Below are positions 8,558 through 15,660 of a stretch of DNA of 39,020 nt, one piece after another. Below the pieces are notes generated by a model. The model was not told where the DNA came from, made no database searches, and saw only the letters and a list, made by a program, of their open reading frames with translations. Within the stretch, counting starts at the first letter, position 1. Each line of letters starts with the position of its first letter. A program made the translations under genes and the position numbers. This DNA is from Bryobacteraceae bacterium (GTDB lineage Bacteria > Acidobacteriota > Terriglobia > Bryobacterales > Bryobacteraceae). The stretch covers positions 1 to 39,020 of the forward strand of contig JAHCHE010000051.1 in NCBI GenBank assembly GCA_026129905.1. Reading direction: 5' to 3'.

Positions 8558-9805
8558 TTAGATAAACGCGACCGAGCCATCTTCCCGGAACTCGAAGCCG
8601 CGCCGCCACGGACGCGGCGGGAATTTCCTGATTGCCGCTTCGTCCAGTTCGATCCCCAGTCCCGGCTTGTTCGGCACGGGGATGTAGCCGTCCTTCACCA
8701 TCAGCGGCTCCTTCAGCACGTCTTTGCGGGGCGACCGGTCGTCGGGGTGATACTCGAGGATTTTGAAATTCGGCGTGGACGCGGCGAAGTGGACATTCAC
8801 CACGGTAGCAATCGGACCCATCGGATTGTGCGGCGCCACGACGGCGTAATGCGCCTCGGCCATCGCCGCGATCTTCTTCATCTCCAGCAGTCCCCCGCAA
8901 ACGCAGATGTCGGGCTGTATGATGTCCAGGCACTGCGCGGCGAGGATTTCGCGGAACTCGTACTTCGTGTAGTTGCATTCGCCGCTTGCCAGTGGGATGT
9001 TGACGTGCTCGGCCAGCTTGGTCATCGCGTCGGTGTTTTCCGGCCGGATCGGCTCTTCCAGCCACATCGGGTTGAACGGCTCGATCTCCTTCGCCATCCG
9101 GATCGCCCGGTTGACCTCGAAGAACTTGGCGTGGATGTCCACGCCGATGTCGACGTCGGGCCCCAGGGCCTCCCGCACCGCCTGCACCCGCTTGCCCGCC
9201 ATCCGGGTCACCTGGTTGTACGGAAGCCGGTTGCTGTCGCGCATGTGCGGTGACATTTTCACCGCGGTGTAGCCGTATTTTTCCACCAGCGCCTTGGCGT
9301 TGTCGGCCACCTGGGCCGGTGCCTCGCCGCCGGCGCTCTGATAGACGCGGATCTTCTCCCGCAGCTTTCCGCCGATCAACATGTAGACGGGCAGCCCGGC
9401 CGCTTTGCCGGAGATGTCCCAAAGGGCGTGCTCGATCCCGCTGAGCGCGGCGTTCACCACCGAGCCGCCGGGAAACCGCGTGAAGTTGTACATCAGCGCC
9501 CAGAGGTACTCGATGTTCCTCGGGTCCTGGCCCACCAGCCAGCTTTTGAAATCTTCGATTACCTTCGCGGTGGCCTCGTCCGGTCCGCACGAGTACGCCT
9601 CGCCGATGCCGTGGATCCCCTGGTCCGTCTCTACTTTGACGATCACCCAGTTGCGCCCGCCGGGCTGGTTCGGATTCCTGCCGCCCGTGCCCACCAGGAA
9701 CCACTTGATGTCGGTGATCTTGATCGCCGGCCGCTCGCCCACCTGCGCGCCCATGGGCATCAGCGGCGCGGCGGCGGCCCCTCGCAAGAACGATCGCCTC
9801 TCCAT
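8558..9805 (-). CDS. Enolase-superfamily sugar-acid dehydratase (mandelate racemase/DgoD-like)
   Basis: 415 residues. It probably dehydrates an aldonic or uronic acid by metal-assisted proton abstraction. The N-terminal capping domain (about 27-150) is followed by the barrel, with metal ligands and acid/base residues visible: D223 and H225 in GVDIHAKF, E250/E251 in WLEEPI, E276 in SGECNY and H326 in APHNPMGP. The last motif is characteristic of the D-galactonate/gluconate dehydratase-like group. The N-terminus carries a twin-arginine-like leader (ERRSFLRGAAAAP), which is unusual because most members are cytoplasmic; export should be treated as a hypothesis. AAGGAG stands nine bases before the ATG. 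It is the first gene of a two-gene leftward unit. Confidence 0.87.
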   Translation of the reverse strand: MERRSFLRGAAAAPLMPMGAQVGERPAIKITDIKWFLVGTGGRNPNQPGGRNWVIVKVETDQGIHGIGEAYSCGPDEATAKVIEDFKSWLVGQDPRNIEYLWALMYNFTRFPGGSVVNAALSGIEHALWDISGKAAGLPVYMLIGGKLREKIRVYQSAGGEAPAQVADNAKALVEKYGYTAVKMSPHMRDSNRLPYNQVTRMAGKRVQAVREALGPDVDIGVDIHAKFFEVNRAIRMAKEIEPFNPMWLEEPIRPENTDAMTKLAEHVNIPLASGECNYTKYEFREILAAQCLDIIQPDICVCGGLLEMKKIAAMAEAHYAVVAPHNPMGPIATVVNVHFAASTPNFKILEYHPDDRSPRKDVLKEPLMVKDGYIPVPNKPGLGIELDEAAIRKFPPRPWRRGFEFREDGSVAFI

Positions 9806-9920
9806 ACGGCCATCTCCTTCTCGATTGGGTTCGAAGTCAAGAACGATCTTATTCTTTTTTCGGGGCGCCGGCGCGCCGCGCCGCGTGGATTGCGCTCGAA
9901 CTCCGCCTTCCGTGCCGGAG

Positions 9921-11111
9921 TTACGGGAGTTCCCCCGCCGCCGAAAACTCCAGGCGGGTCCGGTTCGACTCGAAGCGGGAGTCCTCGCCCGCGACAGTCA
10001 GCATGAGTTCCGCGACGCCGGCATCTGCCAGGGTCCTCGGCAGCGAAAGATTGACTTGGTCCAGTCCGGGGAAGTCGGGCTGCGCGCCGGCGAAGAGAAT
10101 CTCGACCGGCTGGCCTCCTATGGACGCCGACGTTTCATCGGCCAAGGCGCCGCGGATGCCGGTTCCGTACAGCTCGACGATGAGTTGCTCGTTCTCCGGC
10201 CCGAACGCGATAGGCAGGCGCCGGATGGCGCCGGTTTCCGCATCTTGTTCAAACACGGCTTCCCGAACTACCGAGCCGTCCTCGCTGACGCGAACCAGGA
10301 AGGCGGCGGCGGAATCGTCCGGAGCGGCGCCGAAGGCGAACAATGCCGGCGCGGAAGCCTCCACGCGCGTGTAGCCGGTGAGCGTGCGTCCGTCCGATGT
10401 AGTGACAGTGACCGTAGCCACGCCGGCAGGCGCGTCGGGAGGAACCAGGAAGTTCACTTGCCCCGGATCGACATAGATGAGCGGCGCCTCATACGTGGGG
10501 TCTTGCGGATCCGGGTCCGCGCCGGCCTGGAAGCGGACCGACACGCCCCCCAGTTCAAGCGGCAGCGGAAGCTCCGAGGCCGCTTCGCTCTCGACGCCGA
10601 TGCTCAAGCCGAACGCCGTCGCCAGCGAATCCGGCGCCACCGCTCGTTCGCCGAAGCTGGCGGCGGAAACGATCGTCACCGCCTCTTCGGCGCCCTCGGG
10701 AGTGGGTATCTCCTGTTCCAGCCGGGATCCCCAGGGGCACCAGACGTTGTTGGGCAGAAACGCGCCCCCCACTTCGTCGAGGTTTTCTTCGACATAGGCG
10801 ATAGCCCCGTCGCAGACCTCGATGGCGACCTCGAAGAACTGGATCGAGTTGGTATCCAGATGGAAGCTCCACGGGTCGTTGTAGAACGCCGGCGCTTTGA
10901 CGATCGTCCCCATGACGTGCGTCGGGCCGTCGCTGCCGCCGGCCAGAATGTCGCGCGCTTGCTGGATCTTTTCCGTATCCACCAGGCGAATGACGAATGT
11001 TTCCTCCTGCGGGGGCGACCCCACCACAAAGTAGGCTTCATCGGCGCGGGCTGCAACCTGGCTGCCCAGCGCCAGTCCGATGCAAAGGAGCAGGAATTGA
11101 AGGAGTCTCAT
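9921..11111 (-). CDS. Secreted BP74-like domain fused to TIGR03437 domain
   Basis: 396 residues from the ATG at 11111, chosen because a Sec signal peptide follows at once (MRLLQFLLLCIGLALGSQ). Mature residues about 25-135 (AYFVVGSPPQEETFVIRL, GPTHVMGTIVKAPAFYND, FEVAIEVCDGAIAYVEENL, LPNNVWCPWGSRL) match what I remember of the small BP74/calmodulin-binding-like bacterial domain. From about 140 to the end there is a TIGR03437-type two-lobed beta domain (VTIVSAASFGER, LGGVSVRF, YVDPGQVNFLVP, ELYGTGIRG, LDQVNLSLPRTL). TIGR03437 domains cap many exported acidobacterial proteins and have no proven function. It diverges from the NarL-type regulator gene. Confidence 0.75.
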   Translation of the reverse strand: MRLLQFLLLCIGLALGSQVAARADEAYFVVGSPPQEETFVIRLVDTEKIQQARDILAGGSDGPTHVMGTIVKAPAFYNDPWSFHLDTNSIQFFEVAIEVCDGAIAYVEENLDEVGGAFLPNNVWCPWGSRLEQEIPTPEGAEEAVTIVSAASFGERAVAPDSLATAFGLSIGVESEAASELPLPLELGGVSVRFQAGADPDPQDPTYEAPLIYVDPGQVNFLVPPDAPAGVATVTVTTSDGRTLTGYTRVEASAPALFAFGAAPDDSAAAFLVRVSEDGSVVREAVFEQDAETGAIRRLPIAFGPENEQLIVELYGTGIRGALADETSASIGGQPVEILFAGAQPDFPGLDQVNLSLPRTLADAGVAELMLTVAGEDSRFESNRTRLEFSAAGELP

Positions 11112-11333
11112 GGCAATCCAGGCGCTAAACAGACATAGATTGCTGGTCCTCCCCGTCCGTTTCAGAAATTCGCGCATATCCCAGGGAGAATATTTCCTTG
11201 CCCGAGCCACTACCAGACCTAGGCGTGAACAATCGACATTTTCGCTGACCCAAGCTTCGGGAGCGGGCCCCACGTCGATGAGGCTGCGCGCGCGGAGCCT
11301 GAAGCGCTCACGTCCAGGCTGGAGCACTCGGGT

Positions 11334-11990
11334 ATGGAAGACCAAAAAAGGCTGTCATTGGTTGTGGGGGAGGAACTCGCCCTCGTCCGCGAGGGGCTCG
11401 CTGCCCTGTGCGAAGTGAGCGGGAACTACGAAGTGGTGGCCAAGTGCGAAGACGGCGCCGCGGTGGTGGTTGCAGTCGAAGAGCACCATCCCGACCTGGC
11501 GCTGCTCGACCTCAATCTCCCCAGGCTCTTTACGCTGGAAGCGATTCGCAAGATTCGTGAGAGGCTCGTCAACACGAAGCTGGTGGTGATGTCGACCCGG
11601 CGGGACCGTAAAACCGTTCTGGAGGTCCTCCGCAGCGGCGCCGGGGGATACGTCCTGAAATCCGGCCCCAAGGAACACCTTTTGGACGCCTTCCGGCAGG
11701 TGCTCCGAGGCAGCATCTACGTCTCGCCTCAGGTGGAGATCGACAAGGTGTTCGTCAGCAGGAACAAACGCGAGCCCGAAGACCCCCTGGAAACGCTCAG
11801 CGCGCGCGAGTACCAGGTGTTCACCCTGCTCATCGACGGCATCCGCGCCAAGGAGATCGCCGCGCGCCTGGAGTTGAGCCCAAAGACCGTCGACACGTAC
11901 CGCGCCAGCCTCATGCGCAAGCTCGACATCCACGACGTGGCGGGGCTGGTGAAATTCGCCATCGGCCGCAGTCTGACCGCGACCGCGTAG
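11334..11990 (+). CDS. NarL/FixJ-family response regulator (orphan)
   Basis: 218 residues: receiver domain (about 7-125) and LuxR-type helix-turn-helix (about 152-212; LSAREYQVFTLLIDG, KEIAARLELSPKTVDTYRASL). The phosphoacceptor is D59 in LLDLNLPRL, the hydroxyl residue S87/T88 in VVMSTRRD, and the lysine K109 in GYVLKSG. The acidic pair before ALVREGL is Glu-Glu (13-14) instead of the usual Asp-Asp, and the common PxMDGxEA is PRLFTLEA. Phosphorylation chemistry may therefore differ. No sensor kinase gene adjoins it. It diverges from the BP74-like gene across 222 bases, which would hold both promoters. The start lacks a strong Shine-Dalgarno. Confidence 0.9.
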   Translation: MEDQKRLSLVVGEELALVREGLAALCEVSGNYEVVAKCEDGAAVVVAVEEHHPDLALLDLNLPRLFTLEAIRKIRERLVNTKLVVMSTRRDRKTVLEVLRSGAGGYVLKSGPKEHLLDAFRQVLRGSIYVSPQVEIDKVFVSRNKREPEDPLETLSAREYQVFTLLIDGIRAKEIAARLELSPKTVDTYRASLMRKLDIHDVAGLVKFAIGRSLTATA

Positions 11991-12005
11991 GACACGCCGC
12001 GGCCT

Positions 12006-13136
12006 TCAGCCCGACGCGAGTTCGTCGCTGGTCCGGAGTATGAACCCCGGAATCCAGCCCATATCGTGCCGGTCCATCTCGTCGTCGATCTCCCGCCGTT
12101 CCGCCGGGACGGCCCAGCCCGTGTACGCGTTCCGAATCTTCCCTTCGTCGGTGATGTTTCCCTGGACGAACCCCCAGGCTCGTTCGATTGCGGGCCGGTA
12201 GGACGCGTCCAGCCAGCCGCGCCGGACACCTTCGTGCGCGCCCATGGCAAACATCGCCGCGCCCGTCGTCTCCAGCGGCGTGGCCGGCTCGTCCAGCAGG
12301 ACATGGAAGCCGCCCCCGGCATCCTGGACCCGAGCCATCCCGCCCGCCAGTGCGCGCAAGTCCTTCAGAAAACGAGGGTATTCGGCGTGGTGCGGCGGCA
12401 GATGGCGGAGTACCGCCGTTATCGCCCAGAGCAGCCATCCCGATGCCCGCGTCCAGTAGGTGTTCCCGAGCTTTCCATCCTCCAGGATGGTTCGGGCCAG
12501 ACCCGTCTCGCGTATCAGGAACGCATCGATGTAGGCGCGCAACTGGTACACGGCATGATCCAAGAAGGCGGTCCCGCTGGCAGGCTCCAGCCGCCAGGCG
12601 CGCATCAGCGCCTCGGCCACAAAGAAACACGTGTCCGGAATGGCGAAGCGCGCCCCGTCGTCGTGCGCCGCCAACCCGAGATGATTGCGCGCCGCGTGGT
12701 GGAGAATCACCGCGGCAACGCCGATCACCACCCGCCGCGCCCGATCGTCGCCGAACTGCCGCGCCATTTCGTCGCACGGCAGCGCCAGCCCGTAGTGGCC
12801 GGCGTACGTCGTCATCGGGATTCCGCCGGCTTGAAAGATGCGCGACTTGGGACCCGAATAGCGCGCCACCGATCCGGATTGCAGATGGTGGTCCAGCCAT
12901 GCCCGGGCAAACGGCCGAACCTCCTCCACTCCGCGGGCGCGCCAGCGCAGCAGGCCCTCCATCAGCACGGTCCCAAACCAGTCCGTGTTCACCGCGGACG
13001 GCTCCAGCCGCAGGCTCGACGATACGATCGCTCCGACGCCGCGAGGGAGGCGGTTCGCGTTCCCCTGCGCCGAGGCTGCCGAGGCCGCCGCCAGAGCCAA
13101 GATATCGCGCCGGTTCAGGAGTGGCCGCTCACGCAT
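12006..13136 (-). CDS. GH88/GH105-family unsaturated uronyl hydrolase, exported
   Basis: About 376 residues with an alpha/alpha-barrel pattern. Family motifs YWTRASGWLLWAI and ETTGAAMFAMG, plus NTDWFGTVLMEGLLRW near the N-terminus, match GH105 (YteR/RhiN-like) enzymes. These hydrate and cleave the unsaturated uronic acid left at the end of pectin or rhamnogalacturonan fragments by lyases. The ATG at 13136 gives a twin-arginine-like leader (NRRDILALAAASAASAQ); an upstream ATG at 13172 is also open. With the enolase-superfamily dehydratase and the propeller protein it suggests use of plant uronides, although these genes are not contiguous. Confidence 0.8.
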   Translation of the reverse strand: MRERPLLNRRDILALAAASAASAQGNANRLPRGVGAIVSSSLRLEPSAVNTDWFGTVLMEGLLRWRARGVEEVRPFARAWLDHHLQSGSVARYSGPKSRIFQAGGIPMTTYAGHYGLALPCDEMARQFGDDRARRVVIGVAAVILHHAARNHLGLAAHDDGARFAIPDTCFFVAEALMRAWRLEPASGTAFLDHAVYQLRAYIDAFLIRETGLARTILEDGKLGNTYWTRASGWLLWAITAVLRHLPPHHAEYPRFLKDLRALAGGMARVQDAGGGFHVLLDEPATPLETTGAAMFAMGAHEGVRRGWLDASYRPAIERAWGFVQGNITDEGKIRNAYTGWAVPAERREIDDEMDRHDMGWIPGFILRTSDELASG

Positions 13137-13185
13137 CGGATCGCCTGCCGCCGATTCTATCGCGAATTCCATTCTTTTTTCGGCG

Positions 13186-13536
13186 CTACGCCGCGTATGC
13201 GCACTTGCGCCGGGACGCGATGGCGCGGTAGATTCGACGGCCCGCCAATCGCACGGGCTTCAGCCCGAGCACCGGCGTCAGCCAGAAGGTGAGCGGCATG
13301 ACCTTCAGCGCCTCGCGAATCGCGTCGTAGCCGCCAACCACCCGGCCCGGCAGCGCGAGTTTCACTTCCCTGGCAGCTTCATCGGGCGTGACGCCGGCCC
13401 GCTCCAGGGCTCTCGGATCGCTTGACCCGGCATATTCGTGCCGGCCCAGCCAGTCCAGTCTCCGCAGGATGCCCACCGAGGTCCGGCAGAAGCCGCACCG
13501 GTCGTCGTAGATCATGAGTCTGTCCGGCCTTGTCAT
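13186..13536 (-). CDS. DCC-family thiol-disulfide oxidoreductase (DUF393)
   Basis: 116 residues. The family signature is near the N-terminus: IYDDRCGFC, giving DxxCGxC with C14 and C17. The hydrophobic stretch PLTFWLTPVLGL and the basic C-terminus are also usual. DCC proteins are predicted thiol-disulfide oxidoreductases of the thioredoxin-like class. The second methionine (residue 8, directly before IYDDRCGFC) is an alternative start. The partner is not evident. It ends 50 bases from the GH105 gene start and reads in the same direction. Confidence 0.85.
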   Translation of the reverse strand: MTRPDRLMIYDDRCGFCRTSVGILRRLDWLGRHEYAGSSDPRALERAGVTPDEAAREVKLALPGRVVGGYDAIREALKVMPLTFWLTPVLGLKPVRLAGRRIYRAIASRRKCAYAA

Positions 13537-13602
13537 GAAAGCGGGCCGAGATAATTATCACAGAGGCGCCTCGTCGATCGCCGCGGGCCGGAGGGGCTGC
13601 CG

Positions 13603-13983
13603 TTACGCCGCCTCTTCCATCATGGCTTTGATCACGCCTTCCACCTCGATCGCGGTGGGTTCCAGTTCGGGACTTTCGAACATCCGCATCAGCGCCGTCG
13701 GGAGCAGGGTGGAGATTTTGTACCTGTCCCCCGCGCGATAGACGGCGATCCGGCAGGGCAGCGCCGTGGCGACGGCCCCATTGGCCTCCAGCACTCTTTT
13801 TGCCTGGTGCGGATTGCAGACCTCGTAGATCACGCACTCGCCGTTGAAATCCACTCCTTTGCGGCTCATGGTTTCCTTGAGGTCGTGTACGGCGACGATT
13901 CCGAACTTGTGCCGGGCGGCGGCATCCTGCAATCCGCGGTCAATCTGCTCCCTCGACTTTCCGGTCGAGATTTCGAACAACAT
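13603..13983 (-). CDS. DUF302 domain protein
   Basis: 126 residues. The start at 13983 (MLFEISTGKSREQI) follows AGGAGG at a four-base distance and is preferred over an ATG five codons upstream. The sequence fits DUF302: IVAVHDLKETMSRKG, then YEVCNPHQAKRVLEANGAV and LPCRIAVYRAGDRYKIST. DUF302 proteins are small soluble folds often met with redox or stress genes; no reaction is known. It diverges from the PfpI gene 117 bases away. Confidence 0.85.
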   Translation of the reverse strand: MLFEISTGKSREQIDRGLQDAAARHKFGIVAVHDLKETMSRKGVDFNGECVIYEVCNPHQAKRVLEANGAVATALPCRIAVYRAGDRYKISTLLPTALMRMFESPELEPTAIEVEGVIKAMMEEAA

Positions 13984-14100
13984 CGGTCCTCCTGCCATGA
14001 GGATGCAGGAAAGCGCGCTGGCGTGACACGACCCGCCATCCGGGATCGGGAAACGGGACTTTCACTGGTCGCTCTACTCCCAAGGAGGGACAACACGAAC

Positions 14101-14667
14101 ATGGCAGGCGAACTGAAAGGAAAGAGAGTCGCGATTCTCGTCACGAAAGGCTTCGAGCAGATTGAATTGACCGATCCTCGCCAGGCGCTGGACCAGGCGG
14201 GCGCCAAGACCGTCATTGTGGCCCCCGACGAGGGCAAAGTCCGCGGATGGAACTTCACGGAATGGGGTGAGGAATTTCGCGTCGACGCGCCGCTCGACTC
14301 GGCGAACCCGGCCGATTACGACGCGCTGCTTCTTCCGGGCGGCGTGATGAACCCCGACTACCTGCGAATCAACCCCGCGGCCGTCAAGTTCTGCAAGGCG
14401 TTTTTCGACGCGCACAAGCCGGTGGCTTCAATCTGTCACGGACCGTGGCTGCTGGTGGAAGCGAACGTCGTGCGGGGGCGGAAGTTGACGTCATGGCTAT
14501 CGATCCGCACCGACATCGTCAACGCGGGCGGAGACTGGCGGGATGAGGAAGTGGTTGTCGACAACGGACTCGTTACCAGCCGCAAGCCGGACGATCTCCC
14601 CGCCTTCAACCGCAAGATGATCGAGGAGTTCGCCGAAGGGCTTCATGAACGCCGGAAGGCCTCGTAG
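14101..14667 (+). CDS. DJ-1/PfpI family protein
   Basis: 188 residues, class I glutamine-amidotransferase-like fold. The nucleophile elbow ASICHGPWLL places the reactive C112 next to H113; GFEQIELTDP (about 18-27) holds the conserved acidic residue, and LLLPGGVMNPDYLR is also typical. Members of the PfpI/YhbO subgroup act as deglycases, chaperones or peptidases under stress, and which applies here cannot be read from the sequence. AAGGAGG stands about 13 bases before the ATG, a longer gap than usual. Confidence 0.93.
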   Translation: MAGELKGKRVAILVTKGFEQIELTDPRQALDQAGAKTVIVAPDEGKVRGWNFTEWGEEFRVDAPLDSANPADYDALLLPGGVMNPDYLRINPAAVKFCKAFFDAHKPVASICHGPWLLVEANVVRGRKLTSWLSIRTDIVNAGGDWRDEEVVVDNGLVTSRKPDDLPAFNRKMIEEFAEGLHERRKAS

Positions 14668-14884
14668 ACGGCGCGCGGACGCCACGGGCGTCCCGACGCC
14701 GCCCGAACCGGTCCGTGAGCCCCCGGGGACCCATCGTACGCCGCAACCCAGGCGCGACCCCGAACCCGGGGAGCCGCCGGCGGAGGAACCACCTCCGAAT
14801 CGACCCCCTGTTCGCGAGCCGGCGACGGAACCGCCTCCCGTCAGGGGCGAGGATCGCAATCGCGCGCGCCGAACCCGAGGATAG
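14645..14884 (+). CDS. Possible short proline/arginine-rich protein
   Basis: A 79-codon frame starts inside the last codons of the PfpI gene, with GAAGGG seven bases before its ATG. The product is almost wholly Pro, Arg and Glu with repeated EPP and PPV units and has no recognisable domain. The position and the ribosome-binding-like sequence suggest translational coupling. However, low-complexity GC-rich DNA gives such frames by chance, and the opposite strand is also open here as Gly/Ser-rich sequence. Treat as doubtful. Confidence 0.3.
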   Translation: MNAGRPRRRRADATGVPTPPEPVREPPGTHRTPQPRRDPEPGEPPAEEPPPNRPPVREPATEPPPVRGEDRNRARRTRG

Positions 14885-14933
14885 GTTCGGCCGCGCTCTG
14901 GCGGGGTTCCACTGCTCCCTTTGCATCGCAGGA

Positions 14934-14939
14934 TATACT
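14934..14939 (+). promoter_or_regulatory. Possible -10 element of the DUF5666-like gene
   Basis: TATACT lies 21 bases before the ATG at 14961. No convincing -35 hexamer is seen at the usual distance. Confidence 0.3.
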
Positions 14940-14960
14940 GGCAGGTAGTTGGGGTGCAGA

Positions 14961-15581
14961 ATGCGGGTGTGTCTGTTCCTGATGCTCGGTTTCGCTCTTT
15001 CGGCCGAGGAGGGTCCGCCCGTCGAGATTCTCCGAGGCGAGTTGCTGAAATGGGACGGCGCGGGTGCATTCAATCTGCGCACGCGCGATCACCGGGTGCG
15101 TGAGTGCACCTTCGACGCAAACACCTATTTCACCAGCCGCGGGTCCCGGATCCTGGCTGCCGACGTCCGCGCCGGCAACATTGTCGAACTGGTCTCCGAC
15201 CGGCGTCAACCGGCCGGCGGCTGCTACGCCATAACGGTGTACGTGCTTGCCCGCGTCACCGCCGAGCGGTTTCCGGCCTACCGCGAAGCGTTGGGACGCC
15301 AGCAGAGCGTGTTGGATCACATCTTCCCGCGAGGCCGGCTCACCTTTTCCGGCATCGTTCTGGAGCGCAGCGATAGTTCCTTCGTTCTCAAACAGCGCAC
15401 CGGAACGCGAAAGGTGTTCCGTCTGCGGGAGGACACGCACTTCGCCATGGACGGGCGGCCTGCGGATGCGCAGATGCTGGAAATCAACGCGCTGGTGTTC
15501 GTGCGGGGCGGCGAGGGCTACGATGGGAAGTTAGAGGCGTACCACGTCATCCGCGGCCAGATGGTCAACCCTCCCCGATAG
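14961..15581 (+). CDS. Secreted protein with two DUF5666-like units
   Basis: 206 residues. The ATG follows GGGGTG and opens a short Sec signal peptide (MRVCLFLMLGFALSAEEG). The mature part seems to contain the same small beta unit twice: about 20-95 (GELLKWDGAGAFNLRTRD, TYFTSRGSRI, VRAGNIVELVSDR) and about 125-205 (FSGIVLERSDSSFVLKQR, THFAMDGRP, EINALVFVRGG). This is the pattern of DUF5666-like OB-type domains common in Acidobacteriota. Role unknown. It reads toward the NHL protein 79 bases downstream, which has its own promoter candidate. Confidence 0.65.
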   Translation: MRVCLFLMLGFALSAEEGPPVEILRGELLKWDGAGAFNLRTRDHRVRECTFDANTYFTSRGSRILAADVRAGNIVELVSDRRQPAGGCYAITVYVLARVTAERFPAYREALGRQQSVLDHIFPRGRLTFSGIVLERSDSSFVLKQRTGTRKVFRLREDTHFAMDGRPADAQMLEINALVFVRGGEGYDGKLEAYHVIRGQMVNPPR

Positions 15582-15621
15582 AAAAGCGAAACCGTCCGGC
15601 GGGCGCGCGCGTCAACCCGGC

Positions 15622-15630
15622 TGGTATACT
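15622..15630 (+). promoter_or_regulatory. Extended -10 promoter of the NHL/TIGR03437 gene
   Basis: TGGTATACT fits the extended -10 consensus TGnTATAAT with one mismatch in the hexamer. It ends 30 bases before the preferred ATG. No good -35 is visible, as is common for extended -10 promoters. Confidence 0.5.
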
Positions 15631-15660
15631 AAGCTTTAAACCTATAAGTCGTTCGTGTCT

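Noticed and set aside
14497-15082. Two minus-strand frames with Gly/Ser-rich or Arg-rich text
   Set aside because: They oppose the PfpI 3' end and the Pro-rich region; low complexity on one strand forces it on the other. No start or domain support.
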